NCBI GenBank assembly: GCA_964511405.1
Contig: CAZEFK010000048.1
Span: 1 to 37,799, forward strand
Direction of reading: 5' to 3'
Length of the DNA: 37,799 nucleotides
Source of the DNA: CAZEFK01 sp964511405
GTDB taxonomy: Bacteria > Pseudomonadota > Alphaproteobacteria > Elsterales > Elsteraceae
Part shown: positions 1 through 7,602 of the stretch, one piece after another
Layout of the letters: every line of letters starts with the position of its first letter
How positions within the stretch are numbered: position 1 is the first letter of the stretch
Position numbers and translations under genes: made by a program
Notes under the pieces: generated by a model
The model's database searches: none
Told to the model about the DNA's origin: nothing
The model's input: only the letters and a program-made list of their open reading frames with translations

Positions 1-46
1 CGGCATTACCGCCCGCGGCCCCGTCAAATGGAGGGGGCAGTTGCGA

Positions 47-73
47 CGCGCCGCCGGCCTTGCCGGCGGCGCG
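47..73 (-). terminator. GC hairpin after the nitrile hydratase operon
   Basis: A perfect 12-bp inverted repeat (47-58 with 62-73, 3-nt loop) lies 44 bp beyond the stop of the leftward nitrile hydratase alpha gene. No T run follows on the minus strand, so an intrinsic terminator is only a guess. It could also act as an mRNA 3' end stabiliser. Confidence 0.35.
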
Positions 74-116
74 TTCGTGTCGGCGGCGCGTTGGTTCGGC
101 GGGCGTTCGTTTCGAC

Positions 117-755
117 TCAGGGCCGCACGCGGGCCGTGCCGATCAGGCTGTCCCGGGTCACCAGCGTCGCCAGGCGTTCGGCGCTCCAGCCATCGGTGCC
201 GGCCGGCCGCTCGGGCAGCACCATGTAGCGCAGGTCGGCGGTGCTGTCGTGAACCCGGACCTCGACATCATCCGGCAGCTCCAGCCCGAACTCGGCCAGC
301 ACGCGGCGCGGCTCGCGCACGGTGCGGCTGCGATAGGCCAGGCTCTTGTACCAGGCCGGCGGGACGCCCAGCAGGTTGCGCGGGTAGCACGAGCACAGCG
401 TGCAGACCACCACGTTGTGCAATTGAGGCGTGTTCTCGACGACGAACAGCTCGGTCGCCGGCATGTCGACCCCGCATTCGGCCACGGCCGATTTGGGGCT
501 GGCGAGCAGCCGGGCCTTGAACTCGGGATCGGTCCAAGCGCGGGCGACGATCGGGGCGGCCGTCGCGGCGCTGCGGCCTTCTAGCCGCTCGATGATGGCG
601 CGCAGCTCGTCGCGCGTGGTCAGACCCCGCTCGATCAGCAGGTCGGCCAGCACGGCGCCCAGCGCCGGGCCGGCGCCGCGCGGCTCGGTCTCGACGATCG
701 GCGCGTGATCATGATCGTGGGCATGGTGGGGGCCATGGTGGGGATCCGTGGACAT
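117..755 (-). CDS. Nitrile hydratase alpha-type subunit, cobalt type
   Basis: A 212-residue catalytic subunit of the nitrile hydratase/thiocyanate hydrolase family, which hydrates nitriles to amides (or thiocyanate) at a non-corrin cobalt or iron centre. The metal claw is visible as VCTLCSC with Cys118, Cys121 and Cys123; the Thr form (CTLC) is typical of cobalt enzymes, whereas iron enzymes have CSLC. The N-terminus (residues 6-17) is rich in His and Asp. The start at 755 was chosen because GGAGTAAGG lies just upstream and the longer reading adds unrelated sequence. It is the last of three leftward genes, 5 bp after the split beta C-half. Oddity: the Trp usually found after CSCYP is Arg126 here (CSCYPRN). 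The natural substrate cannot be told from sequence. Confidence 0.9.
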   Translation of the reverse strand: MSTDPHHGPHHAHDHDHAPIVETEPRGAGPALGAVLADLLIERGLTTRDELRAIIERLEGRSAATAAPIVARAWTDPEFKARLLASPKSAVAECGVDMPATELFVVENTPQLHNVVVCTLCSCYPRNLLGVPPAWYKSLAYRSRTVREPRRVLAEFGLELPDDVEVRVHDSTADLRYMVLPERPAGTDGWSAERLATLVTRDSLIGTARVRP

Positions 756-760
756 CGGCC

Positions 761-1051
761 TTACTCCGCTGCCAGCCAATGATGGTAGATCTCGACCTCG
801 ATGCTGTCGCCCGGGCGGCCGGCGTAGCCGGGCCACAGCTCGGCCTGATCGAAGCGGACCCGGTAGAGCGGGACCGGCGGCAGGCCGTCGCCGCCGTGGG
901 CCAGTTGCTCCGGGTTGGGGTAGCGGCCGACCGAATGGGCGATCACGCCGCGGTGTCCGCGGACATAGTCCGGGGTCCGGCAGTGGCCGCGGACCGGCCG
1001 GTCGAGCACGCGCACGCGCCGGCCGACCGGTAGCTCGGCGACCTCGGTCAT
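761..1051 (-). CDS. Nitrile hydratase beta subunit, C-terminal half (separate gene)
   Basis: A 96-residue SH3-like barrel domain that matches only the C-terminal half of an ordinary nitrile hydratase beta subunit (GHCRTPDYVRG, then VRFDQAELWPG). Arg25 in GHCRTP corresponds to the conserved beta Arg (Arg157 in Pseudonocardia numbering) that hydrogen-bonds the oxidised Cys claw, so the domain looks functional. The ATG at 1051 overlaps the stop of the upstream beta N-half by 4 bases (ATGA), which implies translational coupling. A separate C-half gene is a layout known from thiocyanate hydrolase and from some three-subunit nitrile hydratases. It should assemble with the alpha subunit and the N-half in the cytoplasm. 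Confidence 0.88.
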   Translation of the reverse strand: MTEVAELPVGRRVRVLDRPVRGHCRTPDYVRGHRGVIAHSVGRYPNPEQLAHGGDGLPPVPLYRVRFDQAELWPGYAGRPGDSIEVEIYHHWLAAE

Positions 1052-1341
1052 GGTTGCGCCCGCTCGGCCAGCCGGCGGTCGAGCTCGGCGCGGGTGACGA
1101 ATCCCTTCTCGACCAGGATCGCCGCCATCGCGGCGCTCCATTTCTCGTAATAGGTCATCCGGCGATAGTCCTCGGCCGGCAGCGCCTCGATCGCGCGCCG
1201 GAGCTCGTCGACCCTCAGCAGCCCGCGCTGGCGCAGCACGGTGCTGACCGCGTCGACCTGCTGTTCCCAGAACGCCAGGTCATGCTCGCTGCGGTCGATC
1301 GGGCCGAAATCCTGCCCGCCGACGTCGTGATGCCCGGACAT
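1048..1341 (-). CDS. Nitrile hydratase beta subunit, N-terminal half (separate gene)
   Basis: A 97-residue helical protein that matches the N-terminal half of nitrile hydratase beta: it begins MSGHHDVGGQDFGPI, like the usual MNGxxDxGGxxxxGPI, and carries DELRRAIE and TYYEKW. Arg48 in DELRR corresponds to the second claw-stabilising beta Arg (Arg52 in Pseudonocardia numbering). A strong Shine-Dalgarno (GGAGGAAAG) precedes the ATG. It is the first gene of the leftward operon, divergent from ureE with about 124 bp between the starts. It is not a truncated pseudogene, because the C-half follows intact in another frame with a 4-base overlap. The same fold also occurs in nitrile hydratase activator proteins, but the GPI start and the position favour a beta half. 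Confidence 0.85.
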   Translation of the reverse strand: MSGHHDVGGQDFGPIDRSEHDLAFWEQQVDAVSTVLRQRGLLRVDELRRAIEALPAEDYRRMTYYEKWSAAMAAILVEKGFVTRAELDRRLAERAQP

Positions 1342-1465
1342 GCGCCTTTCCTCCCTGACAGGCCTTTACCGTCTGGTCGCCATTTTCCCGCTTTGGCAGG
1401 AGCTCGACCAGTGGTGGAATGAGCTTCGTGACGGTGGGGGCGACGCGGTGGGTGGCGAGGCGAAG

Positions 1466-1954
1466 ATGCGGCGCGCGATCGGGGTCAGCATCCGCGGCAC
1501 CTGGCCGCTGGCCGCCGTGGTCGGCACCGCGACCTTGGCCCATGCCGACCGCCATCGCCGCCGGATGCGCCTCACGACCGACCAGGGCGAGCCGTTCCTG
1601 CTGGACCTGAAACGTCCGGCGCGCCTGGCCGACGGCGATGGCCTGCAGCTGGAGAACGGCAGCTACATCATGGTGCGGTCGGCAGCCGAACCCTGCCTCA
1701 AGATCTATTGCCCCGACCCGCCACTGCTGGCCCGGGTCGCGTGGCACCTGGGCAACCGGCATCTGCCGCTGCAGATCCTGGCCGACGGGCTGCTGATCCG
1801 CGCCGACCACGTGATCGCCGACATGGTGGTCGGGCTCGGCGCCTTCGTGCAGCCGCTCGACTGCCCGTTCGACCCCGAAGCCGGCGCCTACGAGGGGACG
1901 CATGGCCACGACCACGACCACGCGCTCGACCACGACCATGATCCCCACGGCTGA
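1466..1954 (+). CDS. ureE: Urease accessory protein UreE (nickel chaperone)
   Basis: A 162-residue UreE. The family binds nickel and passes it to the UreG/UreF/UreD complex for urease activation. The N-terminal peptide-binding domain (about 1-75) includes the segment DRHRRRMRLTTDQGEPFLLD, and the C-terminal ferredoxin-like metal domain follows (LKIYCPDPP, HLGNRHLPLQI). It ends in a His/Asp-rich tail (HGHDHDHALDHDHDPHG) that would bind nickel. The ATG at 1466 follows GGCGAGG. The 3' end overlaps ureF. Urease structural genes and ureD are not in the window; the left neighbour is a nitrile hydratase operon instead. Confidence 0.92.
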   Translation: MRRAIGVSIRGTWPLAAVVGTATLAHADRHRRRMRLTTDQGEPFLLDLKRPARLADGDGLQLENGSYIMVRSAAEPCLKIYCPDPPLLARVAWHLGNRHLPLQILADGLLIRADHVIADMVVGLGAFVQPLDCPFDPEAGAYEGTHGHDHDHALDHDHDPHG

Positions 1955-2603
1955 GCCGGGCCTGTACCGGCTGTTGGCCTGGCTGTCGCCGGCGTTCCCG
2001 GTCGGCGGGTTCAGCTTCAGCCATGGGTTGGAGGCGGCGGTGGCGGACGGGGTGGTCCGCGGGCTGGACAGCCTGGTGCAATGGATCGAAGGCGTCATCG
2101 AGTTCGGCGCCGGTGCCGTGGATGCGGCGCTGTTCGCGGCGGCCCACCGCGGCAGCGCCGACCTCGGCCGGCTGGTGACCCTGGGCGCCACGTGGCGCGG
2201 CACCGCCGAGCTCGCCCATGAGAGTGCGACCCAGGGCGACGCCTTCCTGCGCACGGTGCGCGCGGCCTGGCCGGCGCCCGACCTGGATGCGCTGGCCGAT
2301 GCTGCCGCCGGCCGCAGCGTCGCCTATCCTGTGGCAGTCGGGGTCGCCTGCCGCGGCCTCGCCCTCGAGCTGGCGCTGCCCGCGTTCCTGCAGGCGGTGG
2401 CGGCCAACCTGGTCTCCGCCGGGATCCGGCTGATTCCGCTGGGCCAGACCGACGGCGTGCGCGCGATCGCGCGGCTGGCACCGGCGGTGGCCGCCGCGGC
2501 GGCGGCCCCGGCCGGGCTCGATGCCCTGGGCGGCGCCGCGCTCGCCGTCGATCTCGCCTCCATGGCCCACGAGACCCAACATACGAGGCTGTTCCGCACG
2601 TGA
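1938..2603 (+). CDS. ureF: Urease accessory protein UreF
   Basis: A 221-residue UreF. In urease maturation UreF bridges UreD-bound apo-urease and the GTPase UreG and gates nickel delivery. The signature N-terminus LYRLLAWLSPAFPVGGFSFS is present, followed by an all-helical body. The start at 1938 is chosen over the in-frame ATG at 1902 because the latter would add a Thr-rich stretch read out of the ureE His-tail codons. With this choice it overlaps ureE by 17 bases. Its stop overlaps the ureG GTG by 4 bases (GTGA). The tight E-F-G coupling suggests a stoichiometric complex. Confidence 0.92.
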   Translation: MIPTAEPGLYRLLAWLSPAFPVGGFSFSHGLEAAVADGVVRGLDSLVQWIEGVIEFGAGAVDAALFAAAHRGSADLGRLVTLGATWRGTAELAHESATQGDAFLRTVRAAWPAPDLDALADAAAGRSVAYPVAVGVACRGLALELALPAFLQAVAANLVSAGIRLIPLGQTDGVRAIARLAPAVAAAAAAPAGLDALGGAALAVDLASMAHETQHTRLFRT

Positions 2604-3235
2604 CGTCCAATCCTGTCTCAACCCTCGACCACGGCCCGCTGCGCGTCGGTATCGGCGGTCCGGTCGGCTCCGGCAAGACCGCCCTGGTCGACCGCCTGTG
2701 CAAGCATCTGCGCGACCGCCGCCGGGTCGCCGTGATCACCAATGACATCTACACGCGCGAGGATGCAGAGTTCCTGACCCGCTCCGGCGCCCTGGCCCCG
2801 GAGCGCATCGAGGGGGTCGAGACCGGCGGTTGCCCGCATACGGCGATCCGCGAGGACGCCTCGCTCAACCTGGCCGCCGTCGACCGCATGGTCCGCCGCT
2901 TCCCCGACCTGGAGATCCTGTTCATCGAAAGCGGCGGCGACAACCTGGCGGCGACCTTCAGCCCCGAGCTCGCCGACCTTACGATCTACGTCATCGACGT
3001 CTCGGCGGGCGACAAGATCCCGCGCAAGGGCGGCCCCGGCATCACCCGGTCTGACCTCCTGGTCATCAACAAGATCGATCTGGCGCCCTTGGTCGGCGCC
3101 AGCCTCGAGGTGATGGACCGCGACGCCCGGCGCATGCGCGGCGACCGGCCGTTCCTGTTCACCAACCTCAAGGCTGGCCAGGGTGTGGCCGAGATCGCCG
3201 GCTTCATCGTCGAGCGGGGCGGATTGGCAGCCTGA
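2600..3235 (+). CDS. ureG: Urease accessory GTPase UreG
   Basis: A 211-residue SIMIBI-class GTPase whose GTP hydrolysis drives nickel insertion into urease. The P-loop GPVGSGKT is at residues 20-27, the Cys-Pro-His nickel-binding motif sits in ETGGCPHTAIRED, and the NKID guanine-specificity motif is present. Its length is normal for the family. The start is GTG, overlapping the ureF stop. All key residues are intact, so the gene looks active. It is the last gene of the ureEFG cluster, with 123 bp before the glycerate kinase gene. HypB and CobW are relatives, but the CPH motif and the ureE/ureF neighbours decide for UreG. Confidence 0.95.
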   Translation: MTSNPVSTLDHGPLRVGIGGPVGSGKTALVDRLCKHLRDRRRVAVITNDIYTREDAEFLTRSGALAPERIEGVETGGCPHTAIREDASLNLAAVDRMVRRFPDLEILFIESGGDNLAATFSPELADLTIYVIDVSAGDKIPRKGGPGITRSDLLVINKIDLAPLVGASLEVMDRDARRMRGDRPFLFTNLKAGQGVAEIAGFIVERGGLAA

Positions 3236-3358
3236 TCATCCGATATTCGGTCGCCTGGCGGTCGTCCGGCGGTTGCGCTCGCGCGCCGTTTGGTCTATCC
3301 GGCTTGCGACACGACGACCGGCGCCTCGAAGCGGGGGCCAGATTCCAAGGGACGGATG

Positions 3359-4633
3359 ATGGCCACGACCGCACCCACCCCTCGCGACCGGCTGCTGGGG
3401 CTGTTCGACGCCGCGCTCAAGGCCGCGCTGCCGGCGGCCGTGCTGCCCGGCCATCTGCCGCCGCCGCCCGCCGGCCGCACCGTCGTGGTCGGCGCTGGCA
3501 AGGCCGCTGCGGCCATGGCCGCGGCGGTCGAGGCGCAGTGGGCGGGGCCGCTCGACGGCTTGGTGGTGACGCGCTACGGCCACGCCGTGCCGACGCGGCG
3601 CATCCGGGTGGTGGAGGCGGCGCATCCGGTGCCCGACCAGGCCGGCACGGCGGCCGCGCGCGAGATCCTGGGCAGGGTCGGCGGCCTGACTGCCGGTGAC
3701 TTGGTGCTCTGCCTGATCTCGGGCGGCGGCTCGGCGCTGCTGGCGCTGCCGGCGCCGGGAATCGACCTGGCCGACAAGCGCGCGCTGACCTCGGCCCTGC
3801 TGCGTTCGGGCGCCACGATCGGCGAGATGAACGCCGTGCGCCGGCACCTTTCGGCGATCAAGGGCGGGCGGCTGGCGGCAGCGGCCTGGCCCGCCCGGGT
3901 CGTGACCCTGGCGATCTCGGATGTGCCTGGCGACGACCCGGCGACGATCGCGTCGGGGCCGACGGTCGGCGACCCGACCACGCTGGCCGATGCGCGCGCC
4001 GTGCTGGACCGCTACGGCATCACGCCGCCGCCGGCGATCGCGCGGCACTTGGCCGATCCCGCCGGCGAGACCCCGAAGCCGGATGATCCGCGCCTGGCTG
4101 GCGCCTCATACACGCTCATTGCGCGCCCGCTCGGGAGCCTGGAGGCGGCCGCGGCCGCGGCGCGGGCGGCCGGCATCACGCCGGTGATCCTGGGCGACGC
4201 CATCGAGGGCGAGGCGCGCGAGGTCGGACGGGCCTTCGCCGGCATCGCCCTCAGCATCGCCGAGCATGGCCTGCCGGCCGCCGCGCCGGCGGTCCTGCTG
4301 TCGGGCGGCGAGACCACGGTCACGGTGCGCGGCGCCGGCCGCGGCGGCCGGAACGCCGAATTCCTGCTGGGGCTGGGCCTGGCGCTGGGCGAGCATCCGG
4401 CGATCCACGCCATCGCCTGCGACACCGACGGCATCGATGGCTCCGAGGACAATGCCGGCGCCCTGTGGGCGCCCGACAGCCTGGCCCGGGCCCGGGCGCT
4501 CGGCCTGGATGCCGCGGCGCGGCTGGCCGACAACGATGCCTATGGGCTGTTCGCCGGGCTCGGCGACCTGGTGGTCACCGGTCCGACGCTCACCAATGTC
4601 AACGATTTCCGCGCCATCTTGATTGTGGGGTAG
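3359..4633 (+). CDS. Glycerate 2-kinase (MOFRL family; often annotated hydroxypyruvate reductase)
   Basis: A 424-residue protein of the GckA/TtuD glycerate 2-kinase family, which makes 2-phosphoglycerate from D-glycerate and ATP. N-terminal domain motifs include VVVGAGKAAAAMA and LISGGGSALL; the C-terminal MOFRL domain has GGRNAEFLLGL and ACDTDGIDGSEDNAG. Two adjacent ATGs (3356 and 3359) follow AAGGGA; the second has the better spacing. Many databases name such proteins hydroxypyruvate reductase, but biochemically tested members are kinases. The pyruvate kinase gene starts 2 bp after the stop, so the pair would carry glycerate through 2-phosphoglycerate towards pyruvate with only enolase missing. 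Confidence 0.92.
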   Translation: MATTAPTPRDRLLGLFDAALKAALPAAVLPGHLPPPPAGRTVVVGAGKAAAAMAAAVEAQWAGPLDGLVVTRYGHAVPTRRIRVVEAAHPVPDQAGTAAAREILGRVGGLTAGDLVLCLISGGGSALLALPAPGIDLADKRALTSALLRSGATIGEMNAVRRHLSAIKGGRLAAAAWPARVVTLAISDVPGDDPATIASGPTVGDPTTLADARAVLDRYGITPPPAIARHLADPAGETPKPDDPRLAGASYTLIARPLGSLEAAAAAARAAGITPVILGDAIEGEAREVGRAFAGIALSIAEHGLPAAAPAVLLSGGETTVTVRGAGRGGRNAEFLLGLGLALGEHPAIHAIACDTDGIDGSEDNAGALWAPDSLARARALGLDAAARLADNDAYGLFAGLGDLVVTGPTLTNVNDFRAILIVG

Positions 4634-4635
4634 GC

Positions 4636-6054
4636 ATGCGCCGCGAATGTTCGACCCGGATCGTGGCCACGCTGGGCCCGTCCAGCACCGAGCCCGAGGT
4701 GATCGAGGCGCTGTTCGAGGCTGGCACCGACGTGTTCCGGCTCAACATGAGCCACGGCGACCACGCCGACCACGCCCGGCGCCACGCCGCCATCCGCGCG
4801 CTCGAGCGCAAGCGTAACCGGCCGATCGGCATCATGGCCGACCTGCAGGGCCCGAAGCTGCGCGTCGGGACCTTGGCCGAGGGGGCCGTGACCCTGGTGC
4901 CGGGCGCGCGCTTCCGCCTCGATCTCAATTCGGCGCCGGGCTCGGCCGAGCGGGTTTGCTTGCCGCATCCCGAGATCTTCGCCGCCGTCACCGAAGGCCA
5001 GGACCTGCTGATCGACGACGGCAAGCTTCGGGTGCGGGTGGTCGCCCACGGCAAGGACTGGGCGGACACCGAAGTGGTGGTCGGCGGCAAGCTCAGCAAC
5101 CGCAAGGGCGTGAACGTGCCCCAGGCGATCCTGCCGCTGGCGGCGCTGACCGAGAAGGACCTGCGCGACCTCAACTTCATGCTCGGCCTGGGCGTCGACT
5201 ATGTCGCGCTGTCCTTCGTGCAGCGGCCGGACGACGTGGCTCAGGCGCGCAAGCTGATCGACCGCAACGCCGGCATCCTGGTCAAGGTGGAGAAGCCGTC
5301 GGCGATAACCTGCCTGGACGAGCTGGTCGACCTGGCCGACGCCCTGATGGTGGCGCGCGGCGACTTGGGCGTCGAGCTGCCGGCCGAGGATGTGCCGCCC
5401 TTGCAGCGGCGGATCGTGCGGGCGTGCCGGCGCGCCGGCAAACCGGTGGTGGTGGCGACCCAGATGCTGGAATCCATGATCCAGTCGCCGACCCCCACCC
5501 GCGCCGAGGCTTCGGACGTGGCCACCGCGGTGTATGATGGCGCCGACGCCGTGATGCTGTCCGCCGAAACCGCCAGCGGCAGCTATCCGGTCGAGGCGGT
5601 GACCATCATGCATCGGATCATCACCCGCACCGAGGCCGACGACCTGTACCGGCCGCTGATGATGGCCGAGACGGTGACGCACGAGGCCACCACTTCGGAT
5701 GCGATCGCGGCGGCGGCGGCCCAGACCGCTGACACGATCCGCGCCACCTGTATCGTCACCTACAGCAATTCCGGCCGCACCGCGCTGCGGGTCGCGCGCG
5801 AGCGGCCGCCGGTGCCGATCCTGGGCCTGACCGCGATTCCGGAGACCGCGCGCCGGATGATGCTGACCTGGGGTGTCCACGGCATGATCACGCCGGACTG
5901 CACCAGCTTCGACGAGATGGTCGACATCGCCTGCCGCGCCGCCGAGAGCGAGGCGATGGCCAACCCGCGCGACCTGATCGTGATCACCGCGGGCGTGCCG
6001 TTCGGCCGCGCCGGCGCCACCAACATCCTGCGCGTCGCGCGCATCCCCGACTGA
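4636..6054 (+). CDS. pyk: Pyruvate kinase
   Basis: A 472-residue pyruvate kinase converting phosphoenolpyruvate and ADP to pyruvate and ATP. The TIM-barrel N-terminus RIVATLGPSS is followed by FRLNMSHGD, DLQGPKLRVG, ILVKVEKPSA (catalytic Lys), MVARGDLGVE and ATQMLESMI. The inserted B domain lies around residues 65-170. The C-terminal domain ends at VARIPD. The length is normal. It is 2 bp downstream of glycerate 2-kinase, the arrangement of alphaproteobacterial ttuD-ttuE type pairs. Its TGA shares a base with the ATG of the next small ORF. Confidence 0.96.
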   Translation: MRRECSTRIVATLGPSSTEPEVIEALFEAGTDVFRLNMSHGDHADHARRHAAIRALERKRNRPIGIMADLQGPKLRVGTLAEGAVTLVPGARFRLDLNSAPGSAERVCLPHPEIFAAVTEGQDLLIDDGKLRVRVVAHGKDWADTEVVVGGKLSNRKGVNVPQAILPLAALTEKDLRDLNFMLGLGVDYVALSFVQRPDDVAQARKLIDRNAGILVKVEKPSAITCLDELVDLADALMVARGDLGVELPAEDVPPLQRRIVRACRRAGKPVVVATQMLESMIQSPTPTRAEASDVATAVYDGADAVMLSAETASGSYPVEAVTIMHRIITRTEADDLYRPLMMAETVTHEATTSDAIAAAAAQTADTIRATCIVTYSNSGRTALRVARERPPVPILGLTAIPETARRMMLTWGVHGMITPDCTSFDEMVDIACRAAESEAMANPRDLIVITAGVPFGRAGATNILRVARIPD

Positions 6055-6245
6055 TGAAGCCGGCGGGACAGCCCCCGGCGCAGCCCGCACCGGCGCCGCG
6101 CGGCGGCGGGCCGGCGAACCCGGTGCCGATGGTGCCCGGCGGCACGGCGCGCAGCACCGTGGTGCAGCATCTGCGCCGGCTGGCCGAACGGCACCCCGAG
6201 CGCTTTGCCGACGGCCTGCGCCGCTTGCTGCGCGAGGACGGCTGA
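6054..6245 (+). CDS. Small protein of unknown function (63 residues)
   Basis: A short ORF whose ATG shares one base with the pyruvate kinase stop and whose stop is 3 bp before the next gene, as expected for a coupled operon member. The first half is Pro/Ala/Gly-rich (disordered). The second half (about residues 33-63, with VVQHLRRLAERHPER and LRRLLREDG) looks like an amphipathic helix pair. I do not recognise a family. There is no signal peptide or membrane segment. The coding assignment rests mainly on tight spacing to both neighbours. Confidence 0.55.
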   Translation: MKPAGQPPAQPAPAPRGGGPANPVPMVPGGTARSTVVQHLRRLAERHPERFADGLRRLLREDG

Positions 6246-6248
6246 GCC

Positions 6249-7409
6249 GTGGCCCGCGACCCCCATGACGCTCTGCGCGCCCGGCGGCTATGGGCCTTCG
6301 CCTTTGACGCGATGCTGCCGGCCTGGCGCCGCCATGGCTGGGATGCGGCGCAGGGCCGCGTCCATGAGCGCCTGGACGCACGCTTCGCGCCGCAGGCGGC
6401 GCTGCCCGGGCGGCTGCACGCCCATTGCCGGCAGCTCCATTGCTTTGCCCTCGCGACAACGCTGATCGGGCGCGCCGAGGATCGGGCCCATGCCCGGCAG
6501 CTCTACGACTACCTGCTGTCGGCGTTCCGCGACCCCGACCATGGCGGCTGGGTCTATACCGTGGGCGCGGACGGCCGGCCGGCCGACCGGACCAAGGACT
6601 GCTACGGCCACGCCTTCGTGCTGTTCGCGCTGGCCGCGGCGCACCGCCATCTCGGCCTGCCGGGCGCGGCCATGCTGGCGCGCGAGACCCGCGACCTGAT
6701 GGTCCGGCATCTGGCCCTCGAGATTGGCGGGTTCGCGACCCGGGCCGCGGCGGACTGGCGGGTCGAGGACCGGGCGCTGCGCCAGAACCCCAACATGCAT
6801 ATGTTGGAGGCGGTGCTGGCGCTGGCCGACGCCACTGGGGACCCGGTCTGGCGGGCTGATGCGGCCGCCCTGCTGGCGCTGTTCCGGACCTGCCTGTTCG
6901 ACGCCGCGACCGGGACCCTGGGGGAGTATTTCGACGCCGCCGGCGCCCCGGCGCCGGACACCGGCCATATCGTCGAGCCGGGCCACCAGTTCGAATGGTA
7001 CTGGCTGCTGCACCAGGCCATCCGCGTGACCGGCGATGCCGCCGTGGCGCCGGCGGCCGATGCCCTGCTCGCCTGGGGCCTGCGGCACGGCCTGGATGCC
7101 GGGCAGGGCGGCGTGGTCGACGAGGTCGACCGGACCGGCCGCGTGCTCAAGGACACCAAGCGGATCTGGCCGCTCACCGAAGCCGTGCGCGCGCTCGCCT
7201 GGCGCGTCCGCACCGGCGATGACGCGGCGTGGGCGCCGTTCCGGGCGCTGGTCGACGATCTGCTCGACCATCGCCTGCTGCCGGATGGCAGCTGGCGCGA
7301 ATGGGTCGCGCGCGACGGCACCGCGGTGGTCGACTACCTGCCGTCGACCACGCCGTACCATATCCTGGGCGCCGTGGTCGAAGCGGTGGAGACGCTGGGC
7401 GGCCGCTAG
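6249..7409 (+). CDS. AGE-family sugar epimerase/isomerase
   Basis: A 386-residue (alpha/alpha)6-barrel protein of the N-acylglucosamine 2-epimerase family, which includes mannose isomerases, YihS and cellobiose 2-epimerases. Family motifs in order: RTKDCYGHAFVLFAL, QNPNMHMLEA, EPGHQFEWYWLL, KRIWPLTEA and TTPYHILGAV. The His residues in GHQFEW and PYHI match the catalytic pair. The start is GTG at 6249, directly after the small ORF. The substrate (mannose, glucose or an N-acyl sugar) cannot be deduced. It is last in the gck-pyk run and is followed by a long inverted repeat that could terminate transcription. Confidence 0.9.
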   Translation: MARDPHDALRARRLWAFAFDAMLPAWRRHGWDAAQGRVHERLDARFAPQAALPGRLHAHCRQLHCFALATTLIGRAEDRAHARQLYDYLLSAFRDPDHGGWVYTVGADGRPADRTKDCYGHAFVLFALAAAHRHLGLPGAAMLARETRDLMVRHLALEIGGFATRAAADWRVEDRALRQNPNMHMLEAVLALADATGDPVWRADAAALLALFRTCLFDAATGTLGEYFDAAGAPAPDTGHIVEPGHQFEWYWLLHQAIRVTGDAAVAPAADALLAWGLRHGLDAGQGGVVDEVDRTGRVLKDTKRIWPLTEAVRALAWRVRTGDDAAWAPFRALVDDLLDHRLLPDGSWREWVARDGTAVVDYLPSTTPYHILGAVVEAVETLGGR

Positions 7410-7443
7410 AGCGGGATGTGCATGGGAAGGAATCGTCGGGAGT

Positions 7444-7538
7444 CCCCCTCCACCCAGCCTCCTCCCACAAGGGGAGGAGGGGGCCTTGTCTTTCTGAATA
7501 CTCCTCCTCCCCTTGTGGGAGGAGGTCGGGTGGAGGGG
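7444..7538. repeat. Long inverted repeat between convergent genes
   Basis: Two arms of about 36 nt (7445-7481 and 7501-7538) are inverted copies with only a few mismatches, separated by about 20 nt. Each arm contains its own short palindrome (CCTCCTCCC, ACAA, GGGGAGGAGG). The block lies between the AGE epimerase (+) and the PEP-CTERM gene (-), so it could serve as a two-way terminator. The pyrimidine-rich composition resembles dispersed intergenic palindromes common in GC-rich alphaproteobacteria. Whether it recurs in this genome cannot be seen here. Confidence 0.75.
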
Positions 7539-7602
7539 TGCCAGCACGCCGGTCCGAGGTTTTCTTGAGCGGCACTTGGCGCTGGCGCGCCGGAACCGAC
7601 CG

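Noticed and set aside
1342..1465. Sigma-54 promoter for the nitrile hydratase operon (TGGTCG-AGCTC-CTGC on the minus strand)
   Set aside because: The GG and GC spacing fits, but four of the other consensus positions differ, so it is too weak to report.
7444..7538. CRISPR repeat
   Set aside because: Only two arms, in inverted orientation, with no spacer series and no cas genes.
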